Translations under genes and position numbers: made by a program
Assembly (NCBI GenBank): GCA_910584785.1
Contig: CAJUDX010000092.1
Span: 1-8,616, forward strand
Source of the DNA: an uncultured Lachnospiraceae bacterium
Lineage (GTDB): Bacteria; Bacillota; Clostridia; Lachnospirales; Lachnospiraceae
DNA length: 8,616 nt
Direction: 5' to 3'
Notes under the pieces: model-generated
Databases searched by the model: none
The model's input: the letters and a program-made list of their open reading frames with translations, nothing else
What the model was told of the DNA's origin: nothing
Part shown: positions 6,991 through 8,616 of the stretch, piece after piece
How positions within the stretch are numbered: the stretch's first letter is position 1
How the letters are laid out: each line of letters starts with the position of its first letter

Positions 6991-8325
6991 CTACATGGCC
7001 TCCTTCCTGTTTGGTCCTTCCACGGCCTGGGTTTCCAGATTCACCCGGAGTCCTTCTTCCTTCTCAAAGGCTTCCAGCCCCCGGCGCAGCCTCCTGGCCA
7101 CTTGCGCCTCTTGGTTTTCCCCAAAGCTGGCTAGAAGCACGAGGTACTGGCTGGAACTAAAGCGGGTATACACATCATTTTCCCGGATAAGTCCAGCTAA
7201 AAGCTCACTGAATTGTTCCATCTGCCTTTCCGAAATCTGAGAACCCGTCGGCTCTTTGCTGCCTTCCCCGGCCTTCACGACTTCCGGGCTTTCTCCCATT
7301 TCCGGCCTCTTTCCCATTTCCAGGTCTCCCCCTGCCCCCGGCAGATCTTGTTGCCTTAAGCCTTCTGCCCACTCCGGCCTTCCCCCAGCTGACTCCAGAG
7401 TACACAAAAGCAGGCTGAGCCTTATCTGGCTCCTCTCCACCATCCGCACCATAAACCGGTACACATCGATGAAGCGGGAATAATCGCAGCGGTACGCGCC
7501 TTTCTGCCCGCTATCCTCCCACAGCCCGGCCATCACCTCAGCCATCACCCCATCGTCCGCACCGGCTGATTCTCCATGACTTTCCTCCCTGCCGCCAAAG
7601 GGGGCGATCCCCAATTCCTTAGTGAAAAGCTGATTGGCCTGGCTGCGGATCTGGCGGGCATCCTGGTAACGGCGGCTGGCCACCAGGCAGTCTATCTGCA
7701 CGGCCTGCCATTCATCATAGGGGTGTATCTGGCTGGCCGTGCCACACAGCTTTAAAAGCCTTGTGTACTCCCCACGGCTTTTTAAAATCCGGCACAGCTC
7801 ATTCACACACCGGGAGTATACCGAGCGGTAATGGGCGTTTTCCACCAGCGCCCATTCCTCGGCCACCAAGGACGGCAAAAATTCCCCCTGGTAAAGCCTG
7901 CAGACTTCCCACAGGATACCTTCCCTGGCTGCCGGATCCGCCTGTTTCCTGGCTTCCTGGTACAGCCGGTCTACTTCCCCAGTATCCGTCCTCACCTGAT
8001 ACTCCCGGCTAAAATAATATCTGCCTCCGGATACCTGGATGTACTTCCCCTCCGGGAATCCTTCTTCTGCAATGAATGCCCGCAGCTCGTAGGTCTGCCG
8101 CCTTAAATTATTCAGCTTCCTCTCCCAGCTCTCCCCTCCCCATTCCAGCATTTCCGTCAAACCCTTTCGAGAGACTCCTTCCTCCCCTGCTTTCAGGAGG
8201 ATAGCTAAAAGCTGCATACCCTTTTGCTTCATGTTTTTCGTAATCATGATCCGGCTTCCTCCATATTCCAGAAAAAAGCCGCCCAGAAAGCGGGCATAAA
8301 AGCCCTCCCTTATTCCTCCCGGCAA
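6991..8325 (-). CDS. BTAD-family transcriptional regulator with degenerate GGDEF-like C-terminus
   Basis: 444-aa cytoplasmic SARP/AfsR-like regulator. Residues 8-107 fit the N-terminal winged-helix region (RFLGGFFLEYGG at the start, LNNLRRQTYELRAFI as probable recognition helix, GGRYYF wing). Residues 110-245 fit the BTAD alpha-helical repeat domain (EVDRLYQEA, YQGEFLPSL, EEWALVE, HPYDEWQAVQIDCL, ELGIAP). Residues 281-435 resemble a GGDEF fold: R381-x-x-D384-x-x-x-R388 is kept, but the signature that follows is SSSQY (390-394), so cyclase activity is not expected. A Pro/Glu/Gly-rich insert (about 315-365) interrupts this domain. The TTG start is chosen because the domain begins at residue 11, before any in-frame ATG, and AGGGGGAG lies 7 nt upstream. 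It heads a unit with the 56-aa protein and perhaps the adhesin. Targets and ligand are unknown. Confidence 0.9.
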   Translation of the reverse strand: MPGGIREGFYARFLGGFFLEYGGSRIMITKNMKQKGMQLLAILLKAGEEGVSRKGLTEMLEWGGESWERKLNNLRRQTYELRAFIAEEGFPEGKYIQVSGGRYYFSREYQVRTDTGEVDRLYQEARKQADPAAREGILWEVCRLYQGEFLPSLVAEEWALVENAHYRSVYSRCVNELCRILKSRGEYTRLLKLCGTASQIHPYDEWQAVQIDCLVASRRYQDARQIRSQANQLFTKELGIAPFGGREESHGESAGADDGVMAEVMAGLWEDSGQKGAYRCDYSRFIDVYRFMVRMVERSQIRLSLLLCTLESAGGRPEWAEGLRQQDLPGAGGDLEMGKRPEMGESPEVVKAGEGSKEPTGSQISERQMEQFSELLAGLIRENDVYTRFSSSQYLVLLASFGENQEAQVARRLRRGLEAFEKEEGLRVNLETQAVEGPNRKEAM

Positions 8326-8332
8326 CTGGCAT

Positions 8333-8340
8333 CTCCCCCT
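8333..8340 (-). promoter_or_regulatory. Ribosome binding site that fixes the TTG start of the regulator
   Basis: AGGGGGAG on the minus strand, 7 nt from the TTG at 8325-8323. An ATG at 8332-8330 abuts this site with no spacer and opens a different frame lacking the winged-helix sequence, so it is not the start. Confidence 0.65.
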
Positions 8341-8473
8341 TCCCTGTCCTGGCGGAGCATGAAGTATACTTTCAGCCCCGCCCTTATCCGGGACATATAT
8401 AAGCTATCCTTTGGTTCAAGTCTTTCCTTCGGTTCTGGCGCTGACGTTAATCCGCACTAAACACCCAGCAGCT

Positions 8474-8499
8474 TATTCAGAAAACAAATTCCCTGAATA
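8474..8499. promoter_or_regulatory. 7-bp inverted repeat, possible operator
   Basis: TATTCAG (8474-8480) and CTGAATA (8493-8499) are perfect reverse complements separated by 12 nt, an arm-centre distance of about 19 nt. It lies about 45 nt upstream of the putative plus-strand -10 and about 150 nt upstream of the regulator start. No T-tract follows on either strand, so it is not a terminator. A dimeric regulator binding here is possible but unproven. Confidence 0.35.
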
Positions 8500-8583
8500 T
8501 CCCCTAAATTTTCCCGCCCCCTCCCTTTCCCCTTCCCTGCAAATATGATAAACTATCCATACATCCCCCAAGGAGGTCATCTT

Positions 8584-8616
8584 ATGCAGAAGAACACGGA
8601 CAAATCGAAACAAAAC
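8584..8616 (+). CDS. Start of a divergent gene, truncated by the window edge
   Basis: Eleven codons are visible, MQKNTDKSKQN, hydrophilic and Lys/Gln/Asn-rich. The ATG is preceded by an excellent AAGGAGG (8570-8576) with a 7-nt spacer and a TATGAT -10-like hexamer further up, which makes a real gene likely. The product cannot be identified from so little sequence. Its divergent position makes it a possible target of the neighbouring BTAD regulator. Confidence 0.65.
   Translation, partial: MQKNTDKSKQN

Larger units (their letters stand above)
8326..8583. promoter_or_regulatory. Divergent intergenic region between regulator and plus-strand gene
   Basis: 258 bases without a credible gene. Toward the regulator, TATACT on the minus strand (8363-8368) is a 5/6 match to a -10 box about 40 nt before the TTG, but the -35 position is poor. 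A second AT-rich spot (TATATA, about 8395-8400) has TTGAAC upstream at a spacing too short for a normal promoter. Toward the plus-strand gene, TATGAT (8544-8549) is a 5/6 -10 match, again without a clear -35 in the pyrimidine-rich run before it. Weak -35 boxes on both sides would fit activator-dependent promoters. Confidence 0.4.

Noticed and set aside
8108..8332. ATG-started 74-aa frame at the head of the regulator
   Set aside because: Its ATG touches the ribosome binding site with no spacer and its product has no domain, while the TTG frame gives a full winged-helix start.

Overview
The window looks like part of a Clostridia genome, most likely a gut Lachnospiraceae relative. The reasons are a sortase-anchored (LPKTG) Gram-positive giant surface protein built from modules common in that family, strong AGGAGG-type ribosome binding sites, and a BTAD-type regulator followed by a tiny WQG-motif protein, a pairing I associate with Lachnospiraceae. 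Genus cannot be fixed from the sequence. No RNA gene, CRISPR array, insertion sequence or attachment site was found.

Layout, read on the minus strand from right to left. A BTAD-family transcriptional regulator (8325-6991, 444 aa, TTG start) is followed after one nucleotide by a 56-aa protein (6989-6819). After a 69-nt gap comes a 2187-aa cell-wall-anchored surface protein (6749-186), ended by a strong intrinsic terminator at about 80-127. Bases 1-79 hold no supportable gene. At the right edge a divergent gene begins at 8584 on the plus strand; only 11 codons are visible. The 258-base divergent spacer (8326-8583) holds both start regions and one 7-bp inverted repeat.

The surface protein dominates the window. 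In order it has a signal peptide, a small folded N-terminal module, two long acidic disordered tracts split by a short non-acidic island, a ZU5-like beta module, a GGGI-repeat parallel beta-helix that is probably the binding or effector part, one Cna-B domain, four tandem Cna-B-like modules, a Pro/Thr/Glu wall-spanning stalk with three 48-bp tandem repeats, and LPKTG with a membrane segment and a charged tail. All five Cna-B-type domains keep the Lys/Glu/Asn residues expected for intramolecular isopeptide bonds. Base composition is mosaic: the beta-helix part is AT-rich while both ends of the gene and the regulator are GC-rich.

Working model (inference): the regulator and its coupled small partner control this adhesin, the divergent gene, or both. 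The regulator's C-terminal half aligns with a GGDEF domain whose signature has become SSSQY, so it would be a non-catalytic sensor or interaction domain. The three-gene unit is the best candidate here for a little-described system.
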